Part shown: piece by piece, positions 38,590 to 50,272 of the stretch | Layout of the letters: every line of letters starts with the position of its first letter | Position numbering within the stretch: the stretch's first letter is position 1 | DNA from: Ascarosepion bandense | Taxonomy: Eukaryota; Mollusca; Cephalopoda; Sepiida; Sepiidae | NCBI GenBank assembly: GCA_037127315.1 | Contig: JBBBDQ010001188.1 | Location: 1,099,001-1,163,000, forward strand | DNA: 64,000 bases | Reading direction: 5' to 3' | Translations under genes and position numbers: made by a program | The notes under the pieces: model-generated | The model's input: only the letters and a program-made list of their open reading frames with translations | What the model was told of the DNA's origin: nothing | Database searches by the model: none

Positions 38590-38710
38590 GTGCCCTGTAC
38601 CTTCAGGACGTAGGCGATCATGGTTCTCCACGTCTCCCTACCCCTTGTGGCTTTTAGTATGTTTGCTCCTGTTACACCTCGCAAACTTCGTTCCGTCATC
38701 CACTAGCTCA
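38590..38710 (-). mobile_element. RTE-like LINE 3' end scrap
   Basis: Reversed 3' end (CAGGACGTAGGCGATCATGG, TCTCCACGTCTCCCTACCCC). The same sequence starts the longer copy at 38862. Confidence 0.75.
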
Positions 38711-38861
38711 AGCCCATAAATCTAGGATATAAACGTATAGAAACTAGCATGGCCACAAAATGAGGGATCAGTTTATATATTGATTATAATATAGAATTGA
38801 TCCCCCATTTTATACCCACATTATAATTTCTTATAAACAGTTGGCATATATATATTCTTAT

Positions 38862-39760
38862 ATGTCCCCTGTCCCTTCAGGACGTAAGCGATCATGGTTC
38901 TCCACGTTTCCCTATCCCTTGTGGCTATTAGTATGTTTGCTCCTGTTACACCTCGCAACTCCCGTTCCGTCATTCACCTGATCAGGCTCTGCAAATATGT
39001 TATCCGCTGCCTTCCTCTGTCTCTTTGTCCTGCTATCTGGCCAGTCAGTATCAGGTTTTCCACGCTCTCCTTCCTTATTGCATGTCCCAGGAACTTCAGT
39101 TGTCTCTTCCTGATGCTCAGTATTAATTTCCTTTTTGTTGCCATTCTTTCCATTGCATGATCAGTCCACGATATCCGCAGCATCCTTCTGTAGAACCACA
39201 TTTCCGCTGCTTCAAGTCTTGTCCTCATCTTCGATGATATTGTCCAGCATTCACTGCCGTATTGAAGAACTGACATCACATAGCAATCCAGCACTCTTTC
39301 CTTTGTTTCTAGTGAAGTTTTCCTGTGTGTTAGTACTTTACTCAGCGTCCTTTGCCATGCCAATTCGCCTTCGGATCTCTGTGTCACATTTTCCAACTCC
39401 CGTTAGAACACTTCCTAGGTATTTAAATTTGTGTACTTGCTTGATTCTGGTATCCGCTACCTGTATTTGGCATTTTGGGTTGCACCTTTTGCTGATGGCC
39501 ATGCATTCAGTTTTCTTAAAGTTTATTTGAAGTCCTTTTTTGTCACTCTCCACCACTACCTTCTGTAGGATGTCTTGTAGTTTCCTTTCCGTGTCTTCAA
39601 TCAGCACTTTATCATCTGCATACCTTACGTTGTTCAAGTTGTAGCCTCCAATAACAAATCCTGGCGTGTCACGTAGGGTCCTCAAAATATTCTCGCTGTG
39701 CAAGTTGAAGAGATCTGGTTCAGATTATAACAAACAAATTCAACTTACTGGTATGAATAG
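38862..39760 (-). mobile_element. RTE-like LINE with reverse-transcriptase ORFs
   Basis: Two overlapping minus frames, 39703-39338 and 39396-38974. The first has the catalytic VRYADDKVLIEDTERKL and [20 protein letters not shown]. The second has [20 protein letters not shown] and [20 protein letters not shown]. The upstream part and endonuclease are missing. It ends in the family 3' sequence at 38862. Confidence 0.9.
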
Positions 39761-40290
39761 ATTTTTAGAGGTTAATGATACTTTTTTTTATAAATGACAG
39801 AATGTCGGAGGCCAGGGCTCTCCACAACATCCTATCTATTTTCACTCTAGGTAGTGTTTATTATTTTGCTAACCGTCTTTCTTATTCTTCTGACATCTAT
39901 TTACGCAGGCTATTTTTCTCAAGCGTTCTTGCCTTCAGCACATCCTGTCAGTGTTAAATTCTCTAAGCCATCTTTCTTCAAGTGCTTAATGGACAGGGTT
40001 CTAAGTATCCATCAATGTATAGTTGATTTGACGATACGACACCGTGTGTTCTATGTTAGTAATTTCTTTTCTGGCACTTCTGGCTTATGCAAAACTCATC
40101 ATGCGTTCCAACCAACTTTGCCTCCTCCAATTTTAATGCAATGCCAATCGCTAACTGTTTCATTCTGATAATTCTTTTGTACATTATTAATGTTTCCCTT
40201 TTTACTATGACTTAACAGTCGGTAATCCTTTTGTTTTAGAGACTTTATTCCCTTGCTTAGAGTGAAATAATAAAAGAAAAGTAACAGTAC
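39761..40290. mobile_element. Mosaic of RTE-like and LINE-A scraps
   Basis: 39805-39985 carries reversed RTE-like words (GGAGGCCAGGGCTCTCCACA, TTCTCTAAGCCATCTTTCTT). 40000-40275 carries LINE-A 3' words on the plus strand ending CTTGCTTAGAGTGAAATAAT. All decayed. Confidence 0.5.
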
Positions 40291-40586
40291 TGATGAAATA
40301 TATGTACAAATAAAGAAACAGACTCATACATTCGGTAAACCGAATAGACATTTATCTTCTCAGTATAAAATCTCGATTGAGACGAAGTTAAATGTTTACA
40401 ATAATAATAATTTTTATGATAATTTCCTTGAAAAAGTTTATTACCAAATTTGGTCTAACTTGTAATAAAGCTGGTCTCGTATAGGCAAGCTGTGTAAAAA
40501 GCTGCAATAGCTCTGCCAATATTATTGATAATTGATATGAATGAAATTCTCAATATGTTTCTGTAGACGAGACATCATAGTAGAAA

Positions 40587-40621
<35 letters not shown>

Positions 40622-40629
<8 letters not shown>

Positions 40630-40735
40630 TCAGTACACCGGTTCTCCCTCGATCACCGAAGTTAAGCAACGTTGAGACTGGTCAGTACTTAAATGGGTGA
40701 CCGCTTGGGAATACCAGGTGCTGTAAGCGTTTATT
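40622..40735 (+). pseudogene. 5S rRNA pseudogene or 5S-derived SINE head
   Basis: About 107 nt follow eukaryotic 5S rRNA, from CACGTTCAGTACACCGGTTC through CGAAGTTAAGCAACGTTGAG and AAATGGGTGACCGCTTGGGA to GGTGCTGTAAGCGTTT. The internal box A and box C promoter parts are intact. The first ~14 nt are replaced by a (TA)n tract. It is followed within ~10 bp by a SINE A head, as in the 47265-47742 locus. Confidence 0.85.
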
Positions 40736-40740
40736 GACGG

Positions 40741-40893
40741 ATGTGCGTTGTGGTGCGGTGGATGTCGGCTTAGAAAGGGAAATCGGTGAGCCGAGTTCCA
40801 ATTCCAGTCGAACACTCTGCATTCACTTACGCACTGGTCCCCTTGGGGAAGGTATTAATCCGTCGCTTCCCTCCAGTTATGGGTAAAATAACT
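40741..40893 (+). mobile_element. SINE family A 5' half, joined to 5S sequence
   Basis: GATGTGCGTTGTGGTGCGGT to GTTATGGGTAAAATAAC. The 3' half is missing. Placed directly after the 5S-like head. Confidence 0.8.
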
Positions 40894-40944
40894 GAGGTCT
40901 GTTGTTCATGCGATCTGTGGCAGACGTCTGCACCGATTGTTTGT

Positions 40945-41305
40945 TATCAGCAGTTCCAAAAAGTGTGGATGGTGCTACACAAGCCTTCACCACTTTACAC
41001 AAGTCTTTGTTTGGCAGTCTGAGTTAGACACTCATACGTCGAAATCGACGGGAGAATCCATAATATATATTATAAATACTAGTAGTAATTTACATTATAA
41101 ATACTAGTAGTAATTTATTCTAACTATGGTTAAAATAATAACTTTTAATAAAAAAAACATAATTTATTAAAAGACAATCTTAATAAAAAATAAAAAATAA
41201 TCATTAACAGTTTCAAAAGTGTGCATTATGCTACACAAGCCTTCACCACTCTAAACAATTTTTGTGTGCTAGACACTCATACGTAGAAATTGACGGAAGA
41301 CTTCA

Positions 41306-41320
<15 letters not shown>
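40945..41320. repeat. Diverged tandem duplication
   Basis: 40955-41065 and 41210-41310 share GCTACACAAGCCTTCACCAC and GACACTCATACGT.GAAAT. Between them a short unit TTATAAATACTAGTAGTAAT occurs twice. No gene. Confidence 0.6.
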
Positions 41321-41349
<29 letters not shown>

Positions 41350-41357
<8 letters not shown>

Positions 41358-41690
41358 TACCGGCCATAATAATTAGGCCACTCCAGTTTTTTAAAGAAAA
41401 TTATGTATTTCATACTATATTTGGTATTTTTGCCAATTGACAGGCTGACACCAACAATATCCGCAATCTCTCTGTAAGGCTTCCCAGTGTTTTCGTGCAG
41501 CGTTACAATTTTCGTACGTTCCCCTAAAGTAATGTCCATCGCAGACAATGACTGTAGGACAACTAATCGACAGCCGAGGCAATAGCTTCTGCACCTGATA
41601 AAAATCTGATGCAATCAAGGATGATGCGAAATTTTTCAAGGGTAAATTACATTTTACACCCAAATAATAGCTTGCTGATTCCGACAATGA
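41350..41690 (-). mobile_element. Tc1-like transposon fragment
   Basis: The minus frame encodes [20 protein letters not shown], then DIVGVS, the N-terminal helix-turn-helix of a Tc1/mariner transposase. A deletion then jumps to an end sequence, CCTAATTATTATGGCCGGTA, abutting (TA)n as expected for TA insertion. The catalytic domain is gone. Confidence 0.75.
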
Positions 41691-42790
41691 CCTTAGATTT
41701 TATGGTTAGGTAACGTTTTTGCCGTTCTGTAAGAACCCATCGATTTTCAGTTAGGCCCAGCAATATATGTTAGACACATAAAATAAGCTCTATTTATTAA
41801 AATATAAAGTGTTTTTGAGGCAAAGATTTTAAAATAGGAGTACCATGTTTTTCCAATTTATCTCCAAATTTCAAATTAACTGATAAGCTATGTCTCTAAT
41901 ACAATTTATCAATAATACGCTAATATGAGTATTAACATTCACTTTTTACATAGTCATCTAGATACATTTCCAGATAATTGCGGTGATGTGACTGATGATA
42001 TCCATCAGGATATCAAAGCAATAGAAGCTCTCTATCGGGGACAGTGGGGCAAACAAATTATGGCTGATTACTTCTGGGGTGCGTTGTGGTGCATTGGATA
42101 TCGGCTCGGAACGAGAAATCGGGGAGCCGAGTTCGAATTCCAGCTGAATTCATTGTCTTCATTTACGCGCAAATACCCTTGGGAAAGGTATTAATCCGTC
42201 TCTTCCTTCCAGTTATGGGTTAAATAACAGGACAGATTGGGTTCTATAGCCTTGGTCGGCAACCAGTCTACCGCAGAAAGCAATGGCAACCTACTGCGGG
42301 ATAATCTTCTGCCCAGTTAGTCATGTCTCTTTCGAGACATTATCGCCGAAGCGTGTATTACGTATGGCACTTAACTAACTAACTGACTGACTCCTGGGGT
42401 ATCTTAAGGGAATTAAATAAAATTTAACGACAAACAATCAAAAAGAGGAAAATTTTACCATAGTTCTTATATTTTATTTTTGCTTATAGTTTATTAAATG
42501 ATTTGATAAAAATGCTTCTTGGTCTCATTAATTTCAATTTTGTTATTTTTAAAGACTTATGGTCTCATTGAAAAAATAGTATTTCTCATTAAGCAGACCA
42601 ATATTTGTTGGTTTAAGGAGGAATTGAAAGTTTTCTACGATTTTACTTTGAGAAATATTGCCATCAGTTAATATCATATACCCAGAAAACAAACGAAAAA
42701 AAAAAGCTTTTTTTATTAAAAAAAAAGAGGTATTTCTGTAGAGCGAAAACATTACCTAACCAAGAAAAAAATAAGGTCATTTTCAGATAC
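41680..42790. repeat. Inverted repeat pair enclosing a SINE
   Basis: AATGACCTTAGATTTTATGG then TTAGGTAACGTTTTTG at about 41684-41722 is inverted at about 42789-42748 (AATGACCTTA, TTGGTTAGGTAATGTTTTCG). They may be ends of a DNA transposon. A SINE A lies between. Confidence 0.5.
42076..42392 (+). mobile_element. SINE family A, full length
   Basis: GTGCGTTGTGGTGCATTGGA to CTTAACTAACTAACTGACTG. Flanking TGGGGT/TGGGGTA on both sides may be a short target-site duplication. Confidence 0.88.
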
Positions 42791-42955
42791 AGCACCCCCA
42801 AATTAGCTTAAAAATGATATTTGGTGTCTAGACAACATTTCAATTTTATTTTTTTTTTACCAGTGTAATTTCCACGAAAAGGTTATTACTAAATTTGGTC
42901 AAATGTTTAATGCAATCCGTCTCGTCTATGTACGATTGTGTTAAGAAGACGATCT
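42400..42955. other. AT-rich sequence
   Basis: Apart from the inverted arm at 42748-42789 and A/T homopolymers there is nothing supportable. Confidence 0.5.
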
Positions 42956-42959
42956 TCTT

Positions 42960-43260
42960 TCTTTTATGCCCTCTGTCCCTTCAAGACGTAGATGATCATC
43001 GCCCTCTTCATCTTTCTTTCCCTTGTTACTCTCAGTATATGTTGTCCTGGTATTTCTTCCAAATTTTGATCTACCATCCATTTGCATAAGCTCATCAATT
43101 ATCTCATGCGTTGTTTTCCCTTTCCCTCAATCCACCTTGTGAGTATCATATTTTTCGAGCCCTCCTCCCTCATTGGGTCCCCCATAAACGTCGTTGCTTT
43201 TGTAGAAGTCGGAAGATGGTTAATGCTTTTTGAATTGGCCTTGGGTCAAACATAACCAAA
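42960..43260 (-). mobile_element. RTE-like LINE 3' fragment
   Basis: Reversed 3' end CCCTTCAAGACGTAGATGAT and decayed C-terminal coding to about 43260. Confidence 0.65.
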
Positions 43261-43483
43261 CTTCCTACAACTTACAGGTTTTATCTAGAATTATCAGAAG
43301 GTTATCAGCAGGTGGATTTGTGGAAGAATATAAGTATAACTTTTGTATGTCTAAAATGAAGATTTATTTAAAGAAAAGAATAACATCAATTGGTAGGAGT
43401 TAAAAGTTCAATGAAAAACAGTATTAAGAAGTTAAGGATATCAAGAGTTCGTAGTAGCAGCTTGTGTTGATGTAAGCAGGAGG

Positions 43484-43524
43484 GTATGTATGTATGTATG
43501 TATGTATGTATGTATGTATGTATG
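43484..43524. repeat. (TATG)n microsatellite
   Basis: Ten tetranucleotide units. Confidence 0.95.
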
Positions 43525-44055
43525 AGCATTCATGGTGGGTAGTATCGTCTTTGAAATTATCGCTCAGGTTGAATGGTGAAAAGGAAAAAGATGAGAGAGA
43601 AAGAGAAAGGTAATAATAATAATAATAATGTCCCTTTGACAAATTAAGTTCATCTGCTCTCTGGCGAGCTTAGCCCGTCTTTTATTTCATTTGTGGGTTT
43701 CGAAAAAGTCATTTTGGAATTCACTCCCGGATGTGATTCTGGTCTTTCTATTAGACGACGAACAAACTTCGCGTCGGCTCGCGAAGAGGTCCGTAAAATA
43801 ATTTGTTTCTGATAATTTGAAGATTATTTGAATTTTGTTTTTAGATGTTTCCTAGTTTTCTATTGGCCGAAAAAAAATTTCGCATCAAAGTGTGAAATTT
43901 GATGAGTTTTTTTTTGGATTCGTTTTTGCGTGTGTGCTAAGCAAGGTTTTGTAAATTCGAGAAAATTCGTTTATTTCTAACAAAATCAACAAGTCAGTGC
44001 TTAGCATTTGAATTTTTAAATCTAGAACTTGTTTTGTTCACTAAACTTCCATGTT
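43525..44055. other. Unassigned intergenic sequence
   Basis: A short (TAA)n at about 43612-43629. No gene. Confidence 0.5.
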
Positions 44056-44059
44056 CGGT

Positions 44060-44700
44060 CTATGGTAACCTCAATATCCTTCTGTGGAACCACATTTGTG
44101 TTACTTTGAGTCTTTCCTTTATCTTCGGGGAAATTGTTCAGTATTCAATGCCATATAGAAGGACAGACATCACATAATAGACCAGTAATCTTTTTTCTTT
44201 TTTTTGGGCTTTCCAACGACGTTTTACTGTCTCTTAATACTCTGCTTAGCTTTTGAAATGCGTCTTTGGCCATAAGAACACACCTTCAGACCTCAATGTC
44301 ACACATTCCGTCCTCTGTTAAAACACTTCACAGGTATTTAAATTTTTATACTTGTTTTGATTTTACTGTCTTTCACCTGTAATTGGCATTTTCGTCTTGT
44401 CTTGTTGTGGATGACTAGATATTCAATTTTCTTATAATTTAGGATTAGTTCTTTCTTTTTAATTTCCTTTGCTACTTTCCGTAGGAGGTCTTGTGGTTTC
44501 CTTTCCGTGTCTATTCTCAGCACCGTGCGTATTAATTGTGGCCTCAAATGACAAATCCTTGCAGGACTTCTAGTTCTCTTGCACCGCCGTATAGGTTAAA
44601 TAAATCCGGTCAAAAGACATATCGTTGTCATGCACCGCTTTCTATTTTCTCATTTCCTATCGAGATGAAGACTTTTTGCTGCTAGTATAGATTCTTTAAT
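44060..44700 (-). mobile_element. RTE-like LINE fragment, decayed
   Basis: Minus-strand words include DTERKPQDLLRKVAKEIKKK and LNYKKIEYLVIHNK, plus decayed MWFHRRILR-type coding near 44100-44060. Many frameshifts. Confidence 0.75.
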
Positions 44701-44920
44701 ATTCTAATAATTTTTCCAAATATCTCAAGGTTGCCAAGTAGTTCTAACAAATCTTTGTGGCGTATTTTACAAAGTTTTAAAAAAAAGAACCCATCAAAGC
44801 AACCCATATAGATTATAATTATAATTTCGTTATCATTGAAATTCCCAGTAAATATTTGTAGAATAACTATTCCCGTAGATATCTCCAAAATACAAGGATA
44901 AGGACGCTCACGTGAACCTA

Positions 44921-45635
44921 TCTAAACTTATTTATAAATGGAACTCTGTCTTTGTGCGTGTGTGCGTGTGTGTGTCTGTGTGTAAGTGTCCGTTACCTAT
45001 AGACTCCGAAACGGCTGAACCAATTTTCTTGAAAATTTACACGGTTGTACTATAAGCGTCTGCGAGTGTTCTTAGCTAGGTTTTGTGTCGATTTACCCCC
45101 GATAAATATCGAAAATCGATAATCGAAAAAATCGGGTTATAGAACGAGTGGTCCGATTTTAATCAAATTGGATACACTCATAGAAAAAAACATAAGAAAC
45201 GATATTCAGAAGTTTCAAGGCTGCAGTTCTTACAATTGTGCAGAAAATCAATAATATATATATATAAGGCAAGGTGTTTGTGTGTGCGTTTGTTTATCTA
45301 CCTGTATGTCTGTATCTTTTTTTAGCCCTTTTTAGTTTTTGCTTCGGGTTTGTCTCTAAGTAGGTATAATTGTAGTTCTTAGTCTCAGCCATGATACCAT
45401 TTATTCAGAGGACATATTTAACCTTCAAAATTCTGTTTACGACGAAAAGAACTTATTTGATATCGATACCAGGAAATCAAAATTTGACTTACATTCATTC
45501 ATTTTTCTTTCAGTCTACGGTTTCGCTTTAACTGGAAGCAAGTATTGCATTTTAGTATTTCGTGCCAACGTCCAAAGTGTCTGATTAGTTTTCAAGCTTT
45601 CATTACACCCGAGCAACGTCGGGCTATACTGCTAG
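44921..45635 (+). mobile_element. Non-autonomous Helitron, copy 6 (full length)
   Basis: TCTAAACTTATT at 44921 (A before) to CTAG at 45632-45635 (T after), 715 bp, with the terminal hairpin. It lies about 100 bp beyond the poly(A) signals of gene 2, in the opposite orientation to the copy behind gene 1, so the two insertions are independent. Confidence 0.85.
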
Positions 45636-45733
45636 TATGTTATATTTCGTGGTATGTCATTTTTTAATGCAAATATTTAGAACAAAATCTATTTTTAGTT
45701 ACTTCGGAAAAATAAAAAAAACACTAATTTTTT

Positions 45734-45757
45734 TTTATTTCAGAAAATTTATTTATT
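45734..45757 (-). terminator. Candidate poly(A) signals of S-crystallin gene 2
   Basis: AATAAA on the minus strand at 45757-45752 and 45739-45734, about 240-260 bases after the stop. The stretch between contains a TA tract and CA/GT tracts (45780-45905). Confidence 0.5.
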
Positions 45758-45997
45758 AAACACTTTCCGAGTGTAGATTACATCATATATATATATATAT
45801 ATATATGAAATCTACATTCTAGATCATACAAATACACACACACACGCACACACACATAAATATATATTTGTGTGTGTGCGTGTTCTGTTGTGTGTGTATG
45901 TGTGTGGAGGGTATGTATGAATTAGGTGTCACGGGTTACATCAATGCGGTTGCGAAATCCATAAAGTGTAATTCTTTTGTTTCAGGAAGTTTTTTTT

Positions 45998-46162
45998 CTA
46001 CCAATTGGTGCTGGAACGTTTCTTCAGGTAACCACTGATTTTCGGGTGGGCAGCGACCCGATTTCTCAGAGCCATCAGTTTCGGGTAGCTGCTGAACATC
46101 GCCTGATTTTCCATGAAGGGGTTTTCCAGGAAACAGTAGCACATCATATCACACATCATCAT
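45998..46162 (-). CDS. S-crystallin gene 2, last exon
   Basis: Acceptor CAG (from 46165), 54 codons [15 protein letters not shown] through KKRSSTNW and TAG at 46000-45998. Same length as in gene 1. Confidence 0.93.
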   Translation of the reverse strand: MMMCDMMCYCFLENPFMENQAMFSSYPKLMALRNRVAAHPKISGYLKKRSSTNW

Positions 46163-47165
46163 CTGAATTTAGAAAAGGAAGACGACCATATTTCTGTTAG
46201 TTCACAATCAACAAACATAATTTAATTGAAACTTATACAATGTGTTCGATCTATTTTAAATGTGAATTAAATTTAAGCGGCTAATATTTTTTTTTCAGAT
46301 TTAACAGTTTCAGTCGTTGGCAATTTCAACCATGGAAAGGATAACAATCAGATTAAAGTTATCAAAGCCTGTTACGAGAATAGTCGTTTAAATAGAAATG
46401 CATTTGGCTTTATTGATAAAGAAGCGCGTTGTGGTGCAGTAATTATCGACTGGAACAAAAAATCGCAGAGCCGAGTTCGAATTCCAGTTGAATTCCTTGC
46501 ATTCACTTACGCACAAATATCCTTGGGAAAGGTATTAATCCGTCTCTTCCCTCCAGTTATGTGTTAAATAATAAGACAGATTGGGTTATATTGACTTTGT
46601 TGGCAACCAGTCAATGTCAACCTACTACGGGATAAGTTTCTACCCAGTCAGTCATGACTCTTTCGAGACATGATCGCCCAAGCGTGTATCACGTATGGCA
46701 CTAAACTGACTGACAGAATATAATAGTTGGAAACAGAATTAAAACGTCTACTGGCCATAAAGTAGGGGATCAGTTTTCTATTGTTGTGAAGTAATAAAAT
46801 GATCCCCCAATAATTATACTTTATACAATAATGTAATATAATCTATCACTTCTCTCTCCAGATATGATTTAAATTGACAAATTGGGTTCTATAGCCTTGG
46901 CTAGCAATCAGTCTACCCATACTGACCCGGATCGACTTTGTTTAACTGACTGATTGTTGAAAACGTAAGTAAAACTTTCTTTTTGGCATAAAGTCGGGGA
47001 TCGGTTTTCTAATGATTTCACGTAATAAACTGATCCTCCACTAATAACTACTTATTAATATAATAATATAATCCGTATCTTCTCCTTTCAGCGATGGATT
47101 CAATGTGGATATAAAGTCGAAAATCAACTTAATATATATAATATAATATATATAATATATAATGA

Positions 47166-47215
<50 letters not shown>

Positions 47216-49804
47216 TCAAATTATAGAATTAATTCTCAAAAATATTAATGACTCAATGTTACTTACTAATCCATGGTTGGGGAGGAGAATTCATATCTTA
47301 CCCAATGGTATTTGAATCTAAGTGAATATAACAAAAAAAAAACCCCAAAAAAACCAAACAGAATGGGAACTCGGCACTCCGATTAACAAACTCGAGCAAT
47401 TATCGATTACGCCACACGCACACCCAAGCTTACAGCGGTTATCCATCTACGTAATAATTAGAATCGACATTGCTTAACTTCAGTGACCATCACGGTACAC
47501 ACACAGCTTACAACACCCTGTATTCCAAAGCTGTCACCCATCTAAGTACTGACCCGGGTCGACGTTACTTATCTTCGTTGGTTCGTGTGAAACCGTTGTT
47601 TCAACTTGATGTAGCCATAAGCCCATTACACATACATCCAGCCTTACTGAACCTGGTATTCCTAAGAGATCAACGATCTAGTTACTAACCAGGCTCGAGG
47701 TCGCTATATTTCAGTGATCGTACTGAATGTGGCTATCAGCTGTTAACCCTCTAGGGCCATTCGTATCATATTGGATACAGTATGAAAACAAGCCTTGAAA
47801 GAAATATTTTCCTGAAAAATTTTTTAAGAGAAATATTTTATAAATTTCAAATGAAAGCAGTACTGACTGCTCAGTCAATGAATACCAAATGTTTCCTTAT
47901 AGGGAAGTACCAAATGTTTCCTTATAGGGAAATACTGTATCAAATATGATACGAATGGCCCTAGAGGGTTAACGGCCCATTGGCCTCTATTTTTACTTGG
48001 GGATTTATGTTGGTTTAACCCTCTAGGGCCATTCGTATCATATTTGATACAGTATGAAAACAAGCCCTGAAAGAAATATTTTCCTGAAAAATTTTTTAAG
48101 AGAAATATTTTATAAATTTCAAATGAAAGCAGTACTGACTGCTCAGACAATGAATACCAAATGTTTCCTTATAGGGAAATACCAAATGTTTCCTTATAGG
48201 GAAATACTGTATCAAATATGATACGAATGGCCCTAGAGGGTTAAAAATCAAACAGGAGTATACTAACAATTTCGTTTGCATAGCAGAAGGATTATACAGA
48301 ACCGTAATATTTCATATTCTAATGCCTATAAAAAGGAGAGTAATATACACCCTTGAGAAAATTAATTGAAACAAAACGAATAATTTCATCTTAAAATTAT
48401 TTACGTATATGTCGTCTTTTGACATTGTTTTTCTCTTTCGATCACATTTTTATTTACGTTTTGGACTGATGGATCTAGTTATTTCCTTCGACTTCTTGAC
48501 ACGACTGACAATTGAAAGGCTGACACTAATAATATCCGCGATCTCTCTGTAAGGCTTGCCAGTGTGTTCATGCAGCTTTAAAATTTTCGTAGGCTTCCTT
48601 GGAGTAAGGTTCATCGCAGAAAACGGCCAGAGAACATCTAATCGACAGTCGAGGCAATATTGTCTTGGCGTGAATAGATATCTGATGCAATCACGGATAA
48701 CCCAATATATTTCAAATAAAAAAAATTCATTATTCACTCCAAAAATAAATTCATATTACTTCTCACTACTAAAACTTACGTAATCTGAGCAATAAATAGA
48801 TATCAATTACACCCTGTCACTTCAGTGGGTCTAAAATTGACCGTATGGTGAAACAAAGGAAACGAAAGCTGTTGTTTCAATGAATTTGCGCAAGGGTATA
48901 TGTAACCCTTCAAATAATTTCTTACTCACGTACATGACACTCATATTTACGTATTTAATTTTTCAGAGAAACAAGGATTTTCGGTAGTAGATCCAAATGA
49001 AAATTATCGATACAAACCTGATCACCCATAAAGTATTGGTTTCCGCCATTACGCATTTCCAGGGTCTTCTCCAAGAAGGGCAGGATCCTACGGCAAGTTT
49101 CCATATAGTTACGCTGCATTTCAACCTAAAACGTAAGTAAAATGCTTAAAGAAAGTTCACTTCTCAGAAAAACGCTTGTTGAAAATACATGTAAACTTAG
49201 ACAAGAAAATAATTAACGAAAACTCAAAATTCTAGAAGCTATCGACATCAAACAGCTTAAAACTAACTTAAATAAAATAAATTTCGACATCTCTACTGAC
49301 ATACTCCAATGCCTGTAATATATATATAGGTTTTGTTGAATAATATAGACAAGTTTTGTCTATTTATTTTGTGTAGGATCCTTTCGACGGGAGAGGTCAT
49401 ACTTACTACGCTTACCCCCTCTACCCATAGTAGTAGTAGCTCGCAGACGAATCCCCTCCCATGCCATTATACCCTCATGTGACCAAGAACCACACCACCA
49501 CCATTTTGTCACCATCTGCGGCCATCCGCCACGTTAAAAATGGTCTTGTCTCTTTGGTTTAACTTTCTTTGTTTAATTCTACTTTTGTTAATAACTTAAA
49601 TTTTCTATGTTCACTGCATGTTAATTGTTCATTCTTTGATAATGGCTTATATAAGCCGAAAGCTCAGACCCGATAAAAAAAAAATCAACAATTACTGCGA
49701 TTTCTTGTCGTCTTTTAAAGATAGTACTATCAAGCTTATCAGATTATACGAAAGGATCCTACACAAAATAAATAGACAAAACTTGTCTATATTATTCAAC
49801 AAAA

Positions 49805-49852
<48 letters not shown>

Positions 49853-50215
49853 AGTTCACTAAATGTAACCGTGATTTCTATGCTAACAGTTTATTTTCTT
49901 GCAATTCTCACCTGTGAAACTATTTTCCAGCTCGGCCATCTGTAATCTTCAAAAATTTAAATGCAATGTCAATTGCTATCTAATATATCCCTGATTTTTA
50001 TTCGTAATGTCTTCTTCAGGACGTCACCAATCATGACACCCTCTAATGTCTCATACTATAAAGTTACAAATAGTGCTTGATTTTGTATTATACATCTTTG
50101 TCCAGAGAGTATCGGCCTTTCAAACAAGCCTTTTTGGTAAGATACTTGACAATATAAGGCATTTGGTGGAGGATATTAAATTTTTAACCTATTTAGTTAT
50201 ATATATCTATCTATA

Positions 50216-50272
<57 letters not shown>

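Noticed and set aside
40622..40735. Functional 5S rRNA gene
   Set aside because: The first ~14 nt are missing, replaced by (TA)n, there are several substitutions, and it is a single unit fused to a SINE.
45936..46142. 68-aa minus-strand frame over the last exon of gene 2
   Set aside because: It is a shifted frame of the S-crystallin exon 46162-45998; the true frame ends STNW then TAG.
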